Assembly (NCBI GenBank): GCA_013002625.1
Contig: JABDJE010000346.1
Coordinates: forward strand, 1 to 6,798
Direction: 5' to 3'
Source of the DNA: Saprospiraceae bacterium
GTDB taxonomy: Bacteria; Bacteroidota; Bacteroidia; Chitinophagales; Saprospiraceae
DNA: 6,798 nt
Numbering within the stretch: the first letter of the stretch is position 1; the number at the start of each line of letters is the position of its first letter. Both the position numbers and the translations under genes were made by a program. The notes below the pieces were generated by a model, which saw nothing but the letters and a program-made list of their open reading frames with translations, was not told the origin of the DNA and did not search any database. This document shows positions 5,774-6,798 of the stretch, piece after piece.

Positions 5774-6798
5774 ATGAGAATACTAAATATTGTTTTTCTC
5801 CTTTTATCCACTTCTTTTTTATTTGGCCAAGACCGTACTGTTACAGGAACTGTAACCGGTGCAGAAGATGGGCTTGAAATGATCGGAGCCACAGTTATGA
5901 TAAAAGGAAGCTCTACAGGTACTATTACTGATTTTTTAGGCAATTATGAATTAAGTGTGCCATCTGGAATGGATACACTTACATTTTCATATACAGGATA
6001 TACCACCGTTGATGTTGCTATAGGTGATAGATCTGTAGTTGATGTTGTTATAGCCCAAGAGTCGCAATTTCTTGATGAAATTGTCGTAATCGGATATGGT
6101 ATCCAAAAGAAACGTGTATCCACAGGATCTATTTCAAAGCTATCTGCTGAAAAACTGGAAGGATATCAGGTACAAAGTGTTCAGACCGCTCTGGAAGGAC
6201 AAGTTTCTGGATTGATTGTAAACTCTTCATCAGGACAGCCAGGTGCCGGCAACTCTCTTTTAATTCGCGGTGTCAGTACAAATGGGGACAACTCCCCGCT
6301 TTATGTTGTGGATGGTTTACAAGTAAGTGGGATTGATAACATAAACCCTGAAGATATTGAGTCAGTGGACGTGTTAAAGGATGCTGCATCCAGTGCCATT
6401 TATGGCGCAAGAGCAGCAAATGGTGTTGTAATAATTACAACCAAGAAAGGTGGGGATAAAGGTAAGATTACCTACGAGGGGTTTACTTCCAGATCCAGAC
6501 CATGGAAATTGCCTGAAATGTTATCTGCAGAGGACTATATTCTAATTACGCGAGAAAAATTTGCCAACGGCAACCAAACTGGCGCTTTGAACTCTCTAGG
6601 TTTTCCTCAATTGGGCGATCAGACCCCTAATACAAACTGGATGGATCAGATTTTCGATGATGCTTCACTTCAATCTCATAGATTAACAGCATCAGCAGAG
6701 AATCTTTACTTATCACTTGAATATTGGGATGAGACCGGAGTTGTAGGCGGAGACCAATCAAGATATAAAAGGTATGCCGCAAGGATTAATGGAACCAA
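5774..6798 (+). CDS. SusC/RagA-family TonB-dependent outer-membrane receptor, N-terminal 341 codons
   Basis: The frame opens at ATG 5774 and runs off the right edge; family members are usually about 1000 residues, so roughly a third is visible. Residues 1-18 are a signal peptide (hydrophobic IVFLLLSTSFLFG, mature protein starting QDRTV). Residues 22-95 are the carboxypeptidase-regulatory-like beta domain, with VTGTVT, GATVMIKGSSTGTITD and GNYEL. A TonB-box-like segment DEIVVIGYG follows at 101-109. The plug domain at about 112-226 has the SusC signatures LEGQVSG, IRGVS, PLYVVDG (175-181), INPEDIESVDVLKDAASSA and YGARAANGVVIITTKKG. The barrel begins after that. In this family the barrel and a SusD lipoprotein import oligosaccharides or peptides using TonB energy. 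There is no STN domain before the beta domain, so it is not a FecA-like signalling receptor. No Shine-Dalgarno is visible. The substrate cannot be inferred. Confidence 0.96.
   Translation, partial: MRILNIVFLLLSTSFLFGQDRTVTGTVTGAEDGLEMIGATVMIKGSSTGTITDFLGNYELSVPSGMDTLTFSYTGYTTVDVAIGDRSVVDVVIAQESQFLDEIVVIGYGIQKKRVSTGSISKLSAEKLEGYQVQSVQTALEGQVSGLIVNSSSGQPGAGNSLLIRGVSTNGDNSPLYVVDGLQVSGIDNINPEDIESVDVLKDAASSAIYGARAANGVVIITTKKGGDKGKITYEGFTSRSRPWKLPEMLSAEDYILITREKFANGNQTGALNSLGFPQLGDQTPNTNWMDQIFDDASLQSHRLTASAENLYLSLEYWDETGVVGGDQSRYKRYAARINGT

Overview
The window looks like chromosome of a member of the Bacteroidota. The evidence is a SusC-type TonB-dependent receptor with an N-terminal carboxypeptidase-regulatory-like domain, AT-rich intergenic DNA, starts without clear Shine-Dalgarno sequences, and a perfect match to the Bacteroidota -7 motif (TAnnTTTG) ahead of the receptor gene. 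The genus cannot be named from the sequence alone.

Layout. Positions 4218 down to 1 (minus strand) form one uninterrupted reading frame of 1406 codons that runs off the left edge. It encodes a very large exported protein. After a signal peptide come about 620 residues of mostly unrecognised, probably beta-rich sequence, with a predicted coiled coil, an EF-hand-like calcium loop and a cysteine cluster. Then come a carboxypeptidase-regulatory-like beta domain, an alpha/beta-hydrolase (lipase/esterase-type) domain with a visible Ser-Asp-His set, a FecR-like domain and the start of a DUF642-like domain. Positions 4219-4531 are a divergent intergenic region with weak promoter-like signals and two tiny open frames. 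Positions 4532-5360 (plus strand) are the wreck of an aspartate ammonia-lyase gene (aspA). Its N-terminal third and C-terminal quarter remain, about 200 codons between them are gone, the join is out of frame, and the C-terminal piece carries a further stop. Positions 5361-5773 are intergenic, with a small hairpin, a 7-bp inverted repeat, three GATGTAGT repeats and the likely promoter of the next gene. From 5774 to the right edge (plus strand) is the first 341 codons of a SusC/RagA-family outer-membrane receptor; its SusD partner would be expected just beyond the window.

How they fit together. The two intact genes both concern the cell surface: an exported hydrolase and an outer-membrane nutrient importer. 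They are separated by a dead metabolic gene, so a joint pathway cannot be claimed. The most unusual item is the domain architecture of the exported hydrolase, which combines a lipase-like core with a FecR-like and a DUF642-like domain. No mobile element, CRISPR array, tRNA or rRNA was seen.
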